Source of the DNA: Pseudomonadota bacterium
GTDB taxonomy: Bacteria; Pseudomonadota; Gammaproteobacteria; Competibacterales; Competibacteraceae
Reading direction: 5' to 3'
Assembly: GCA_022709365.1 (NCBI GenBank)
Contig: JAKLIY010000006.1
Coordinates: 1 to 64,000, forward strand
Length of the DNA stretch: 64,000 nucleotides
How positions within the stretch are numbered: position 1 is the stretch's first letter; each line of letters starts with the position of its first letter. The notes under the pieces were generated by a model, which saw nothing but the letters and a program-made list of their open reading frames with translations, searched no databases and was not told the DNA's origin. The translations under genes and the position numbers were made by a program. Positions 36,365 through 46,745 of this stretch are shown piece by piece.

Positions 36365-37578
36365 ACACTGATTACGACCTCATCATTGCCGGTGGCGGCA
36401 TGGTGGGCGCGGCGCTGGCCGGCGCGTTGGGCGAGACGGATTTACGCATCGCCCTGCTGGAAGGCGCAGCGCTGGATCATCTTCGTCCGGGCGATGAACC
36501 CGATCTCCGGGTATCCGCCATCCATCGCGCTTCGCAACGCATTTTCGCCGCCATCGGCGCTTGGGATGGGATGACAGCTTGGCGGGTCAGCCCGTTCCGG
36601 GATATGCGCGTCTGGGACGCTGCGGGTTTCGGGCAGATCCATTTTGACAGCGCCGACCTTGGCGAACCCCTGCTGGGCTGGATCATTGAAAACCGGGTGA
36701 TTCAATACGCCCTGCTGGAACGGGTGCGGCAATTATCGACAGTCGATCTGCTGTGCCCGGCGACGCTGGACACAGCGCAACCGTTGGCGGAAACCGGCTG
36801 GCGGGTGCGTTTGCATGATGGGCGTGAATTGACCACCCGGCTGCTGGTGGGCGCAGATGGCGCACTGTCCAAAGTTCGGCAACTGGCCGACATCGACACC
36901 CACGGCTGGAATTACGATCAAAAAGCGGTGGTCGGCCATGTCCGCACCGCGAAACCTCATCAGGAAACCGCTTGGCAGCGCTTCTTGCCGACGGGACCGC
37001 TGGCCTTCCTGCCGCTGCATGATGGACGCTGCTCTATCGTCTGGTCCACAACGCCGGAACAGGCCGATGCCTTGCTAACTCTGAATGAATCCGCCTTCGC
37101 CGAGGCGCTGGCGGATGCCTTCGACCAACGGTTGGGATCGATCATCGAGGTCGGGCCGCGCGGCGCGTTTCCACTCCGTCTGCAACATGCCCACGCCTAC
37201 GTTAAACCGGGCCTGGCGCTGATCGGCGACGCCGCCCATGTGGTGCATCCCCTGGCCGGCCAGGGGGTCAATCTGGGTTTGCTGGATGCCGCCACGCTGG
37301 CCGAAGTGATTCTGGACGCTTTGGCCGCCGGTCAGGATTTCGCCTCATTCAAAACGCTGCGCCGCTACGAACGCTGGCGCAAGGGCGACAATCTGTTGAT
37401 GCTGGGGGTGATGGACGGTTTCAAACGACTCTTCGGCAATCCGTTGCCGCCGGTGCGCCTGCTGCGTAACGTCGGCTTGAATCTGACCGATACCATCGGG
37501 CCGCTCAAGAATCTCATTGCCCGCCGGGCGATGGGACTGGAGGGCGATTTGCCACGGCTGGCGCGGGCGGCGGGCTGA
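36361..37578 (+). CDS. ubiI: ubiquinone biosynthesis FAD hydroxylase, UbiI (VisC) type
   Basis: A second flavin monooxygenase of 405 residues, paralogous to UbiH, with IIAGGGMVGAALAGAL, VGADGALSKVRQ and GDAAHVVHPLAGQGVNLGLLDA. By position it is UbiI, the C5-hydroxylase, but UbiF-like or broader UbiL/UbiM specificity cannot be excluded by reading alone. With coq7 and ubiH the window would cover all three ring hydroxylations. Confidence 0.88.
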   Translation: MNTDYDLIIAGGGMVGAALAGALGETDLRIALLEGAALDHLRPGDEPDLRVSAIHRASQRIFAAIGAWDGMTAWRVSPFRDMRVWDAAGFGQIHFDSADLGEPLLGWIIENRVIQYALLERVRQLSTVDLLCPATLDTAQPLAETGWRVRLHDGRELTTRLLVGADGALSKVRQLADIDTHGWNYDQKAVVGHVRTAKPHQETAWQRFLPTGPLAFLPLHDGRCSIVWSTTPEQADALLTLNESAFAEALADAFDQRLGSIIEVGPRGAFPLRLQHAHAYVKPGLALIGDAAHVVHPLAGQGVNLGLLDAATLAEVILDALAAGQDFASFKTLRRYERWRKGDNLLMLGVMDGFKRLFGNPLPPVRLLRNVGLNLTDTIGPLKNLIARRAMGLEGDLPRLARAAG

Positions 37579-37579
37579 A

Positions 37580-38332
37580 GTGACCGAATCCGCCGTCATC
37601 CTCGTTCAAGACCTCAGCAAGCACTACGGTTCGGTGCGGGCCGTAGACGGAATCAGTTTCACTGTTGCTCGCGGCGCGACCTGTGCCCTGCTGGGCGGCA
37701 ATGGCGCCGGCAAGACCACGACGATCGCCATGCTGTTGGGCCTGCTGCTGCCAACGAGCGGCCAGATTGATATTCTCGGCGAAGAAGTGCCGCGCCACCG
37801 TCAGCGGGTGCTGCCCCGCATGAACTTCTCCTCGCCCTATGTCGATCTGCCGCAACGGCTGACCGTGGCGGAAAACCTGACTGTTTACGCCCGGCTGTAT
37901 GGGGTGCGCCGCGTCGCTGAACGATTAGCCGTATTGGGCCGGGATTTGGACATTGCCGCCTTTTTTCAGCGTCCCTACGGCAGCCTGTCCGCAGGCCAGA
38001 AAACCCGCGTGGCGCTGGCCAAGGCGTTGTTGAACGAGCCGGAAATCCTGCTGCTGGACGAGCCGACTGCCTCGCTGGATCCTGACACCGCCGACCGGAT
38101 GCGCAGCATTCTGACCGACTACCAGCGGCAAAGCGGCGCGACCTTGTTGCTGGCCTCGCACAATATGAGCGAAGTCGAACGGCTGTGTGATCAAGTGATC
38201 ATGTTGCGGGCCGGCCAAATTGTCGCTACAGGCACGCCGCGTGAACTCATTCACCGCTACGGGCGCAAGGATATGGAAGAAGTGTTCCTCGACATCGCCC
38301 GGGGGATTCAAAGCGGCGAGGTTCTCGAATGA
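37580..38332 (+). CDS. ABC transporter ATP-binding protein (ABC-2 exporter)
   Basis: A 250-residue ATPase with Walker A GGNGAGKTTT, signature SLSAGQKTR and Walker B ILLLDEPTASLD. It starts at a GTG one base after the ubiI stop (frame is open further up inside ubiI) and overlaps the permease gene by 4 bases. The C-terminal RKDMEEVFLDIARG resembles the ends of Nod/YadG-type exporters. Substrate unknown. Confidence 0.85.
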   Translation: MTESAVILVQDLSKHYGSVRAVDGISFTVARGATCALLGGNGAGKTTTIAMLLGLLLPTSGQIDILGEEVPRHRQRVLPRMNFSSPYVDLPQRLTVAENLTVYARLYGVRRVAERLAVLGRDLDIAAFFQRPYGSLSAGQKTRVALAKALLNEPEILLLDEPTASLDPDTADRMRSILTDYQRQSGATLLLASHNMSEVERLCDQVIMLRAGQIVATGTPRELIHRYGRKDMEEVFLDIARGIQSGEVLE

Positions 38333-39129
38333 ACGGTATTTCTCTGTATCGCATTGGCGCGTTAGCATTGCGCTATCTCTACCTGTTGCGCAGCTCCCGA
38401 ATTCGCATCATCGAACTGGCCTATTGGCCGACTGTGCAGATGATTCTGTGGGGCTTCATCACCCAGTATTTGATGACCCATAGCAGCGTGTTGCATCAGG
38501 CGGCGGGATTATTGCTGTCGGGCGTCTTGCTGTGGGATGTGCTGTTTCGCAGCCAGTTGGGGCTGTCCGTGGTGTTCTTTGAGGAAATGCACGCCCGCAA
38601 TCTGGCGCAGTTGCTGATCAGCCCGTTGCAACCGATTGAGCTGATCATCGCGCTGATGTTGATCAGTCTGGTGCGCACGCTGATCGGCGTCGGCATTGCA
38701 ATGCTGCTGGCGATTCCGTTCTACGGTTTCAACTTGTTCATGCTGGGGCCGCCGTTGATCGGCTTTTTTCTCAACCTGCTGCTGATGGGCTGGGCGATTG
38801 GCTTATTGGTATCGGCGCTGGTGTTGCGCTACGGGATGGGTGCGGAGAGCATTGCCTGGGCGGCGATTTTTGCGCTGGCTCCTCTCTGCGGTATCTATTA
38901 TCCCGTCGCTACCCTACCTGTCTGGCTGCAACTACTGGCCTGGACCCTGCCGGCCAGTTATGTGTTCGAGGGGATGCGGGCGGTGTTGCTGGATCACACC
39001 TTCCGGCTGGATTATCTGCTCTATGCGTTGCTGTTGAACGTCGGCTATCTTGGCTTGGGCATTGGCGTGTTCCTAGCCACGATCCACAAAGCGCGGGAAC
39101 GGGGATCGCTGTTGCAGTCGGGGGAATAG
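38329..39129 (+). CDS. ABC-2 type permease
   Basis: A 266-residue membrane protein with about six hydrophobic helices, forming a two-gene exporter with the preceding ATPase. The features PLQPIELIIALMLISLVRT and LAPLCGIYYPVATLPVWLQ are typical of ABC-2 permeases such as YadH/NodJ. It converges on modC with only 3 bases between. Confidence 0.85.
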   Translation: MNGISLYRIGALALRYLYLLRSSRIRIIELAYWPTVQMILWGFITQYLMTHSSVLHQAAGLLLSGVLLWDVLFRSQLGLSVVFFEEMHARNLAQLLISPLQPIELIIALMLISLVRTLIGVGIAMLLAIPFYGFNLFMLGPPLIGFFLNLLLMGWAIGLLVSALVLRYGMGAESIAWAAIFALAPLCGIYYPVATLPVWLQLLAWTLPASYVFEGMRAVLLDHTFRLDYLLYALLLNVGYLGLGIGVFLATIHKARERGSLLQSGE

Positions 39130-39132
39130 TTC

Positions 39133-40224
39133 TCATCCGAGCAGCGCTACTGCCTTGATTTGCGCCCACATCGGTTTGCCGGGCGTCACGCCCAGATGAT
39201 CGAGAGAGCGGCGGGTGATGCGGGCGATGATGGGCGTCCCGCCAGCGTCCAGCCGGACCAGGACATGCGCTGGCGTGTCAGCGTCGGCTACTTCCATGAC
39301 AGTCGCCGGTAACAGGTTACTGATACTGGTGCCTTCAGCGCGGGTCAGGGTCAGACTGACATCGCGGGCATGAACGCGAAAACGCAGTCGGCGGCCAATC
39401 GTTTCCGGGCGGCGGGCAACAACCACGCTGCCCCCCGGAAAATCCAGCCGGGTCAGGTGATAGGCTTCGTCGTGATCCGCCACCACTGCCTCGATCACCA
39501 CGCCCGCATCTTCGGTAAAGGCGGTCGGCAAATCCAGCCGCGCCAGGGTCTCGCGCAGACCGCCGGTAACGATGACGCGACCTTCAGCCAGCAGCACGAC
39601 CTGATCCGCCAGCCGTGCGACTTCATCGGGCGAGTGGCTGACATAGCACACCGGAATTTCCAACTCGTCGTGTAGGCGTTCCAGATAGGGCAGAATTTCA
39701 TTTTTGCGTTTCAAATCCAGCGCCGCCAATGGCTCATCCATCAGCAACAATTCAGGACTGGTCGCGAGCGCACGGGCGATGGCGACCCGCTGGCGCTCGC
39801 CCCCGGACAGCCGGTCGGGCATCCGGCCGAGCAGATGGCCGATGCCCAGTAATTCCACGGCATGATCCAGCGAAACCTTATGCCCGCTGTTCACTCGCTT
39901 GCGCCCGTAATCCAGATTCTTCCGCACCGACAGATGCGGAAACAGGCTGGCTTCCTGAAAAACGTAGCCAATGGGCCGCTGATAAGTGGGCAGAAAAACG
40001 CCGCGTTCACTGTCCTGCCAGATTTCACCTTTGAAATGCAGGAACCCGTTACTGTTTCGTTCCAATCCAGCCAGGCAGCGCAACAGGGTGGTCTTACCCG
40101 AACCGGAATGCCCGAACAGCGCAGTCACGCCGCGACCGGGCAGATCGAGATCGACGTCCAGAGTAAATCCCGGCCAGATGACTTGAAACTGGGCATGAAT
40201 CGCCGGTAGCACCATCATTTCCAT
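39133..40224 (-). CDS. modC: molybdate ABC transporter ATPase
   Basis: Energises molybdate import. 363 residues, with Walker [11 protein letters not shown], signature RLSGGERQR, Walker [13 protein letters not shown], and a C-terminal MOP/TOBE domain ([16 protein letters not shown]) that senses molybdate. Its ATG at 40224 overlaps the modB stop; ATG codons at 40218 and 40215 are also possible starts. Last gene of modABC. Confidence 0.93.
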   Translation of the reverse strand: MEMMVLPAIHAQFQVIWPGFTLDVDLDLPGRGVTALFGHSGSGKTTLLRCLAGLERNSNGFLHFKGEIWQDSERGVFLPTYQRPIGYVFQEASLFPHLSVRKNLDYGRKRVNSGHKVSLDHAVELLGIGHLLGRMPDRLSGGERQRVAIARALATSPELLLMDEPLAALDLKRKNEILPYLERLHDELEIPVCYVSHSPDEVARLADQVVLLAEGRVIVTGGLRETLARLDLPTAFTEDAGVVIEAVVADHDEAYHLTRLDFPGGSVVVARRPETIGRRLRFRVHARDVSLTLTRAEGTSISNLLPATVMEVADADTPAHVLVRLDAGGTPIIARITRRSLDHLGVTPGKPMWAQIKAVALLG

Positions 40225-40910
40225 GATGTGGCTGCCTTGCGGGAATAAAGGCCCAGCAGCACCAGGAAACTGAACAGCAACATGCCGCCGGCCAATATGT
40301 GGGCCTCAGTGTATTCCAGCGCCTCGACATGGTCGTAGATGGCGACCGACACGACGCGGGTCTTTTCGGGAATGTTGCCGCCGATCATCAGCACCACGCC
40401 GAATTCACCGACCGTGTGAGCGAAGCCGAGAATGGCTGCGGTAATGAAACCGGGTTTGGCCAGCGGCAAAACGACAGTGAAAAACGTATCCCATGGACTG
40501 GCGCGCAGGGTCGCGGCGACTTCCAGGGGTCGAGGGCCAATCGCCTCGAAAGCGTTCTGCACCGGTTGCACCACAAAGGGCAGCGAGTAGAAGACCGAGG
40601 CGACGACCAGACCTGGAAAGGTAAAGGGCAGCAGCCCGATGCCAAGCCATTGGGTGAACTGGCCGACGGGGCCATAGGGTCCCATCGCCACCAGCAGATA
40701 GAAGCCCAGCACGGTCGGCGGCAGCACCAGCGGCAGCGCCACGACCGCTCCCACCACGCCCTTCCATTTTGAGCGGGTGCGCGCCAGCCACCAAGCAATC
40801 GGCGTACCCACAAACATCAGGATCACCGTCACCACGCTGGCCAATCTGAAGGTGAGCCAGACAGCGGCCCAGTCCGCATTACCCAGGGCGGGATGGAATT
40901 CGCCGAACAC
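40215..40910 (-). CDS. modB: molybdate ABC transporter permease
   Basis: 231 residues with five to six helices and the ATPase-docking sequence [17 protein letters not shown]; the [20 protein letters not shown] stretch is the hallmark of ModB. It lies 4 bases after modA and overlaps modC, so the three genes are one transcript. No modE regulator or ModE box was recognised. Confidence 0.93.
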   Translation of the reverse strand: MFGEFHPALGNADWAAVWLTFRLASVVTVILMFVGTPIAWWLARTRSKWKGVVGAVVALPLVLPPTVLGFYLLVAMGPYGPVGQFTQWLGIGLLPFTFPGLVVASVFYSLPFVVQPVQNAFEAIGPRPLEVAATLRASPWDTFFTVVLPLAKPGFITAAILGFAHTVGEFGVVLMIGGNIPEKTRVVSVAIYDHVEALEYTEAHILAGGMLLFSFLVLLGLYSRKAATSWK

Positions 40911-40914
40911 GGCG

Positions 40915-41700
40915 CTATTTCTCCAACTGCTCGCCGGGCAGGACGAAACCGTAGTGGATCATGATGGCGCGGGCCTCCGGCTTGCCCATAAAGTCGGCAA
41001 AGGCGGCAGCCAGCGGATTGTCCGCCGCTCGCCGGGTAATGATAAAGCCCTGTTCCAGCGGCTCATGCAGGCGGTCGTCGATGAGATGGTAACCCCCCGC
41101 CTTGGCGAGCGTCGGATTGAGCGCCAGAGCCAAGGCGATAATGCCAACCTCGGCATTGCCAGTCTGGATGAACTGGGCGGTTTGAGCAATGTTCTCCCCC
41201 TGCACCAGCCGGTCCTGCAACTGATCCCAGATGCCCGCCGAGCGCAGGGCCTCCTCGGCACGCTTACCATAGGGAGCATGGCGCGGGTTGGCGATGGCGA
41301 TTTTGCCGATCTCTGGAGCGGTGAGATCCTTGAGCGTCATCTTGCTCGCGTCGCGGACGTTGCTCCAGAGTACGATTCGACCGATGGCATAAGGTCGAAC
41401 CGGACCCGCCGCCAGACCCATTTCCGCCAGCGTGCGCGGGAAGGCGATGTCGGCTGAAAAATACAGATCGAAGGGGGCGCCCTGCTGGATCTGGGTGTTG
41501 AACTTACCGGAGGAGCCGAAGATGACATCGATCTTGTCGTCTGGATGGGTCTTGCGGAAGGCGTTGACGATCTCCTCCATGGCAAACTTGAGATCGGCGG
41601 CGGCGGCGATGGTCAGGTTGCCCGCCGCAAAGACGGGAACCAGCGCCACCCAGGCCAGCAAGAGCGCTGGAATAGTCAAATAACGGCAGATGGCGCGCAT
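40915..41700 (-). CDS. modA: molybdate-binding periplasmic protein
   Basis: 261-residue binding protein with a signal peptide ([20 protein letters not shown]) and the ligand-site opening [17 protein letters not shown] and [16 protein letters not shown]. The ATG at 41700 has TGAGGAAG upstream; the frame is open to 41781. It supplies molybdate to ModBC, implying molybdoenzymes such as nitrate reductase or formate dehydrogenase elsewhere in the genome. Confidence 0.93.
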   Translation of the reverse strand: MRAICRYLTIPALLLAWVALVPVFAAGNLTIAAAADLKFAMEEIVNAFRKTHPDDKIDVIFGSSGKFNTQIQQGAPFDLYFSADIAFPRTLAEMGLAAGPVRPYAIGRIVLWSNVRDASKMTLKDLTAPEIGKIAIANPRHAPYGKRAEEALRSAGIWDQLQDRLVQGENIAQTAQFIQTGNAEVGIIALALALNPTLAKAGGYHLIDDRLHEPLEQGFIITRRAADNPLAAAFADFMGKPEARAIMIHYGFVLPGEQLEK

Positions 41701-41713
41701 GGCTTTTTCTTCC

Positions 41714-42571
41714 TCAGGCTTTTCGATGTTCAGTGAGCGTTTCCCCCAGTGCGGCCAGTGCGCCCTTCCCCATCGCCCCATAAACCGGCTCCAGCGTCTC
41801 CAGCAGCGATGTTTCCCCGCGCCAGAACGGAAACGGCCCCAGTCGTTGCAACAGGGCGGCAGATGGGGTCGGCGCGATCAACGGACCCGTGACAGTCTCC
41901 GGCAGTGGCGACATGGTCCAGAAGGCTAACGGATCCTCGGGCAGCGGTTCCGGTTCCGCCGGCGGCCAACCGTCATCATTGCCCGCTACTTCCCCCAGTT
42001 GCGCCAGCAGCGCCTCGCGCTCCATGCCGCGCAGCTTGAACATCAGAAAAGGGTCCCGATCAAACGCTTCGCCGAGCAGGTAATAAACCGCGGCGATGTG
42101 CTTGCAGGGATTCGACCAGTCCGGGCAGGAACAATCGGTTTCCAGGTCGCCGTGCTTTTTGGGAAACAGCGACAGGTTTTGCTCCTCAAACAGTTCCTCA
42201 ATATCGGTCGGCATTTCGCCGGCCAGCAGCTTGGCGCTGAACCGCGCTTCCGCCGCCATCGCCGCCGTCAGTTTTCGCCAGTTCGCCGCGCTGAGCGGCT
42301 TGAGCTGAATACTGACTTTATAGGGGGTAGACCGCGAACCTTGCACCTTGGCCTTGACCTCGCCGGGCGCAATCTGGATGTCCAGCACTTGACCTTGACG
42401 GGCGTAGCTGCGGCCCCGCCCCAGCCGGGCGCCGATATCGAAACTTTCCAAAACCGCAATCCAGCGCTTGGCCCACCAGCGGTTGGCGAACGCCCCGCGC
42501 TGACTCTGCGCTTTGATGCCGCCGCTGACCTGAACAGGCCGGCTCGGCGGGAAATAGTCGTAGTAGCCCAT
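41714..42571 (-). CDS. SWIM zinc-finger protein
   Basis: A 285-residue protein with a SWIM-type zinc finger CxCx6CxH (C147, C149, C156, H158; DCSCPDWSNPCKH). The N-terminal WWAKRWIAVLES stretch is common to bacterial SWIM proteins found beside SNF2 ATPases. It begins 3 bases after the SNF2 gene and is therefore co-transcribed with it. Family knowledge suggests DNA or protein binding. Function is unknown. Confidence 0.85.
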   Translation of the reverse strand: MGYYDYFPPSRPVQVSGGIKAQSQRGAFANRWWAKRWIAVLESFDIGARLGRGRSYARQGQVLDIQIAPGEVKAKVQGSRSTPYKVSIQLKPLSAANWRKLTAAMAAEARFSAKLLAGEMPTDIEELFEEQNLSLFPKKHGDLETDCSCPDWSNPCKHIAAVYYLLGEAFDRDPFLMFKLRGMEREALLAQLGEVAGNDDGWPPAEPEPLPEDPLAFWTMSPLPETVTGPLIAPTPSAALLQRLGPFPFWRGETSLLETLEPVYGAMGKGALAALGETLTEHRKA

Positions 42572-42574
42572 GCT

Positions 42575-45500
42575 TCAATCCTCCACCGCTTCAGTGCGCA
42601 ACCGGAACAGGTTCTTTAATTCATCGGTAGACAGTTCGGTAATCCAGCCTTCGCCGCTGCCCACGATCTGCTCCGCCAGGGTTCGTTTGCGCTCGATCAA
42701 TTCATCAATCCGCTCCTCCACCGTTCCCAGGCAGACAAATTTATGCACTTCCACCTGCCGGGTCTGGCCGATGCGAAAAGCGCGGTCAGTGGCCTGATTC
42801 TCCACTGCCGGGTTCCACCAGCGGTCGAAATGGAATACGTGGTTGGCGCGAGTCAGATTCAATCCCGTACCGCCGGCCTTGATGGAGAGAATGAACACCG
42901 GCGGCCCGGATGACTCATTCTGAAACCGCTCCACCATCCGGTCGCGCTGGGTCTTGGACAAGCCGCCGTGCAGGAACAGCACCTCCCGGCCCAACTGCTC
43001 GCGCAGGTAGCTTTGCAGTAAATGCCCCATTTCGGCGAATTGGGTGAATACCAGGGTTCGCTCGTCCATGGTCTGAATCTCTTCGAGCATTTCCGTCAGC
43101 CGCGCCAGCTTGCCGGAACGTCCCGGCACCGGGGAATGATCGGCCAGGAATTGCGCGGGATGGTTGCAGATCTGCTTGAGCCGCAGCAGCGTACTCAGAA
43201 TCAGCCCGCGCCGGCTCATGCCCTCCGCGCCTTCCAGAACCGCTTCGGCCTGTTGCACCACCGCGGCGTAGAGACTGGCCTGTTCCCTGGTCAACGTGCA
43301 GTAGACCTTCATTTCCAGTTTGTCCGGCAAGTCCTGAATAATCGCCCGGTCAGTCTTCAACCGGCGCAGCACGAAGGGGCCGGTCAATCGTTGCAGACGC
43401 TTCATGGTGTCGGTGTCGCGCTGGACTTGTACCGGGATAAAGAACTCCTGCCGAAAGCGGTTGGCGGAACCGAGAAAACCGGGATTAAGAAAGTCCTGAA
43501 TCGACCAGAGATCACCCACATTATTTTCTACCGGGGTGCCGGTCAGCGCGATGCGTCGTTCCGCCCGCAACGCCCGCGCCGCTTTGGCCTGTTTGGTCGC
43601 GGCGTTCTTGATATTTTGCGCCTCATCCAGAATCACCGCCGACCATTCGACGCCTTGCAACAGCGGTAAATCCCGGTGCAAGAGTCCGTAGCTGGACAGC
43701 ACCATGGCGTGAGATTGCGCTTGGGCAATGAACGCCGCGCTTTTTTCCCGCCCGATGCCGTGATGAATCATGACGGGCAGTTGCGGCGTGAAGCGGGAGG
43801 ATTCCTTGTACCAGTTGCCGACCACCGAGGTCGGACAAATCAGCAACGCGGGACGGGTTTCGCCGGCCTCGCGGAGCCGTTGCAAAAGCGCCAGGGTCTG
43901 CACGGTCTTGCCCAGCCCCATGTCGTCGGCCAGACACGCGCCCAGCCCCCAGCGGGTCAAAAATTCCAGCCAGGCATAGCCGCGCACCTGATAGGGCCGG
44001 AGCGTACCGGTCAATCCCGGCGGCGGTTCCAAAGGCGCGATGGATTCGCCCGCTGCCAGCCCGGCCAGCAACTCGCCCAACGGACCATCGGCTTCAACAT
44101 GGTTCACTTCCAAACCGCTGGCTTTTTCCGCCCCCAACGCCAACCGCAACAGTTCGTGGCCGGTAAATGTGTCCTTCCCGCGCTTTTGCAACGCGAGCGC
44201 CGCCTGGATTTCCGCCGCCGACAGTTGCACCCACTGGCCGCGCACCCGCACCAGCGGAGCCTTCAATCTCGCCAGCGCCAGCAGTTCCCTGGGCGTCAGA
44301 CCGGTTTCGCCCAGTACGATTTCCCAATGCACATCCAGCACCCGATCCAGCGTCATGCCGGCCTTGGATTCAAAGCGGGTCTTGGCCTGGGCGCGGGTCG
44401 CCAGCTTGACGCGGCGTTTGCCGGTCCAACTGGCCGGCAGCATCACTCCAAAACCGTTCTGCTCCAGCAGCGTCGCTTCTTCGCCCAGAAAGTGGAAAGC
44501 GCCATCCGTATCCAGCGCATAACCGACCGGCGCGGCATCCTTCAGACTCTCTTCAATGGCCGGACACAGCGACGCGGCCTGACCGAGCGCCGCGAGCAAA
44601 CCCTCCCGCACTTTCGGCCCCAGCGCTTTCAGAGCCGTCTCGGTTCCACGTTGCGGTTTCCACACGATCTCGGCGGGAGCCAGCAAGCTTGGATCCTCGC
44701 GAGCCTGGAGCAGGTAATGAATGCGCCACTCGGTTTGGGCGTCAGGGAAAAATAAATCGTCCCAGTCCTCCGCTGCGCCTTCATCGTCCATTCCCGGCTC
44801 CTCCAGGCGGAAGCAGAGGCGGAATGGGGCGTTGATCAGTCGTAGGAAAGGCCGTTGCCAGTCGCGGATTTGCTGGGCCAAGCGCTGGCTTTCGGCCCGG
44901 GTCAATTTTGGCTTTCCTTCCGGTTGCCGCAGAGCTTGCATCCATTCTTCGTGGAGATTGAATCCGCTGGTTTCTGCGCGTTTGATCACCGGGAGCGGCG
45001 CGGACTGACGCACCAGCCCGTCAACGATCCAGGCCAGAAAGGTTCGTAACACGTCACGCGGCGCGGTGACGGGCGGAAGGCGAACATCCGGGCCGACAGC
45101 GCGGGCGGCGGGCGGCATCGCACGGGCTAAACGTTCCAGCCGCCCGCCATCCTCGCCCAGAAAGATCGGGGTCCAGCAGGTCCGGTATTCGCCCTGCCGT
45201 TCCACCAGATCGGGCAAGACCTGCCGGCGAAAGGCCAGACCGCCCGCTAAATGCAGCGCCGCACTCCAGTAGCGCAGATCATCGCCGACCGCCACACCGG
45301 GCATGAGGGCCGTGCCATCCTGAACCGTAGCCAGCAGCGTGATGGCGTCGGCAGCGCACAACGTCAGCGTGGGAAGCTGCCAGGCGGCCAGCGTGGGCGC
45401 TTTGCGGGATTTGGGCGGATCGGCGACCAGTGGCGAAGAGGGTAAGGGCGCATCACCCTGGGTGGGCAACCAGAACCAGGGTTCATCCATCACCCGCTGG

Positions 45501-45679
45501 TCAGACTGAAACCGGAGTCCCGCCTCGGCCAGACGTTCGCGCAGGACCGCTACCGGGGTGCGATAGGGAGAGAATTTGACCAGAGAGTGAGATTTTGGCG
45601 CATCCTCCGCGAGCGCCGATTCGCCCCAGACCTGCAAGCAGTCTTCATCAAACGCAGCGTGTAGCACCAGCATCGGCAT
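42575..45679 (-). CDS. SNF2-family ATP-dependent helicase-like protein
   Basis: A 1034-residue Swi2/Snf2 ATPase. A long N-terminal region (1-550) includes the SNF2-associated domain; motif I is DMGLGKT (586-592), motif II DEAQ (685-688), and the C-terminal lobe ends with [22 protein letters not shown]. Such proteins translocate on duplex DNA and remodel complexes (as RapA does on RNA polymerase); many occur in defence or repair loci. It pairs with the SWIM gene, and is divergent from adk with 107 bases between. The start could be at 45679 or 45673. Confidence 0.9.
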   Translation of the reverse strand: MPMLVLHAAFDEDCLQVWGESALAEDAPKSHSLVKFSPYRTPVAVLRERLAEAGLRFQSDQRVMDEPWFWLPTQGDAPLPSSPLVADPPKSRKAPTLAAWQLPTLTLCAADAITLLATVQDGTALMPGVAVGDDLRYWSAALHLAGGLAFRRQVLPDLVERQGEYRTCWTPIFLGEDGGRLERLARAMPPAARAVGPDVRLPPVTAPRDVLRTFLAWIVDGLVRQSAPLPVIKRAETSGFNLHEEWMQALRQPEGKPKLTRAESQRLAQQIRDWQRPFLRLINAPFRLCFRLEEPGMDDEGAAEDWDDLFFPDAQTEWRIHYLLQAREDPSLLAPAEIVWKPQRGTETALKALGPKVREGLLAALGQAASLCPAIEESLKDAAPVGYALDTDGAFHFLGEEATLLEQNGFGVMLPASWTGKRRVKLATRAQAKTRFESKAGMTLDRVLDVHWEIVLGETGLTPRELLALARLKAPLVRVRGQWVQLSAAEIQAALALQKRGKDTFTGHELLRLALGAEKASGLEVNHVEADGPLGELLAGLAAGESIAPLEPPPGLTGTLRPYQVRGYAWLEFLTRWGLGACLADDMGLGKTVQTLALLQRLREAGETRPALLICPTSVVGNWYKESSRFTPQLPVMIHHGIGREKSAAFIAQAQSHAMVLSSYGLLHRDLPLLQGVEWSAVILDEAQNIKNAATKQAKAARALRAERRIALTGTPVENNVGDLWSIQDFLNPGFLGSANRFRQEFFIPVQVQRDTDTMKRLQRLTGPFVLRRLKTDRAIIQDLPDKLEMKVYCTLTREQASLYAAVVQQAEAVLEGAEGMSRRGLILSTLLRLKQICNHPAQFLADHSPVPGRSGKLARLTEMLEEIQTMDERTLVFTQFAEMGHLLQSYLREQLGREVLFLHGGLSKTQRDRMVERFQNESSGPPVFILSIKAGGTGLNLTRANHVFHFDRWWNPAVENQATDRAFRIGQTRQVEVHKFVCLGTVEERIDELIERKRTLAEQIVGSGEGWITELSTDELKNLFRLRTEAVED

Positions 45680-45786
45680 CCATCCCCGGTTGAGTCATTT
45701 CAGGCATTCTGGATTATCATTGATCAGTGGTCAGTGACCGTGAACGATGTTGATTGATAACTTTACTCATAACCGAGGAAAACTTC

Positions 45787-46434
45787 ATGCGATTGATTCT
45801 GTTGGGCGCCCCGGGCGCAGGCAAGGGTACGGTGGCCAAGCTGTTGACCCAGGTGGACGGCTCGGTGCAAATTTCTACCGGCGACATCCTGCGCGGCGCA
45901 GTGCAGGCCGGCACCGCACTCGGCAAAAAGGCGGAAGCCTTTATGAAAGCCGGCGATCTGGTGCCCGATGACCTGATCATGGGCATCATGGAAACGCGCT
46001 TGCAGGAACCGGATTGCGCCAAGGGCTTTTTGCTGGATGGCTTCCCGCGCACCATTCCCCAGGCCGAGGCGCTCAAGGCGCTATTGGCCAAGCTGGGCAT
46101 CAAGCTGGACGTGGTGGCGAATATCGAAGTCCCCCGCCAGGAAATCCTCAACCGCCTCACCACTCGCCGCACCTGCGTGAATACCGAGTGTCAGGCGATC
46201 TACAACGTCCGCAGCCAGCCGCCCAAAGTCGAGGGGGTGTGCGACAAATGCGGCAGTCCCATCGTACAGCGCGATGATGAAACCGAGGAAGCCATCAGCA
46301 AGCGGCTCGATACCTACGACGAGAAAACCTCTCCGCTGATCGAGTTCTACCGTAAGGAAGGGTTGTTGCTGGTGGTGGACTCCCCCAGCAGCGAGGGCGT
46401 AGTCGCTGCGATCACGGCACGAGTCAGCGGCTGA
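45787..46434 (+). CDS. adk: adenylate kinase with zinc-type lid
   Basis: Makes 2 ADP from AMP and ATP. 215 residues, with P-loop GAPGAGKGT (7-15), AMP-site ISTGDILR and DGFPRT. The lid carries four cysteines, C130, C135, C152 and C155, as in zinc-binding adenylate kinases of Gram-positive bacteria and some Proteobacteria; E. coli Adk lacks them. The first pair is spaced by four residues rather than two. GAGGAAAA precedes the ATG at 45787. Confidence 0.96.
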   Translation: MRLILLGAPGAGKGTVAKLLTQVDGSVQISTGDILRGAVQAGTALGKKAEAFMKAGDLVPDDLIMGIMETRLQEPDCAKGFLLDGFPRTIPQAEALKALLAKLGIKLDVVANIEVPRQEILNRLTTRRTCVNTECQAIYNVRSQPPKVEGVCDKCGSPIVQRDDETEEAISKRLDTYDEKTSPLIEFYRKEGLLLVVDSPSSEGVVAAITARVSG

Positions 46435-46497
46435 TTGTGCAAAATCCCTCCGATCTCCGGGCAATGGGGATCGGGGATCGACTGAATTTCTAATCGT

Positions 46498-46672
46498 AAC
46501 TACTCAGCGCTCCCCGTCTGAATCACGGATTCACCGGATGACACAGATTTCACGGATGAAAACCTGCCGTGCAATCCGTTAATCTGTTAATCCGTGATTC
46601 AGACATGAACTATTCCTGTCTAGCTCCCTGGCTTTGGCATGGGCACGAGATTCAAAGGGGTGCTGAGTAGTT
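46498..46672. mobile_element. nested inverted-repeat element, MITE-like
   Basis: In the 311-base gap between adk and the methyltransferase gene two inverted repeats are nested. The outer pair is AACTACTCAGCGCTCCCC (46498-46515) against GGGGTGCTGAGTAGTT (46657-46672), imperfect by a two-base deletion. The inner pair is a perfect 16-bp repeat, 46516-46531 against 46589-46604. There is no ORF. Size and layout suggest a miniature transposable element or folded repeat. No target duplication was identified with certainty. Confidence 0.6.
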
Positions 46673-46745
46673 CCTTTGATCAAAGCTGACATTGCCGAAA
46701 CAGGCGTGATCTTCTTGTGCCGCACTTAAATCAGGGAATCCCTTC

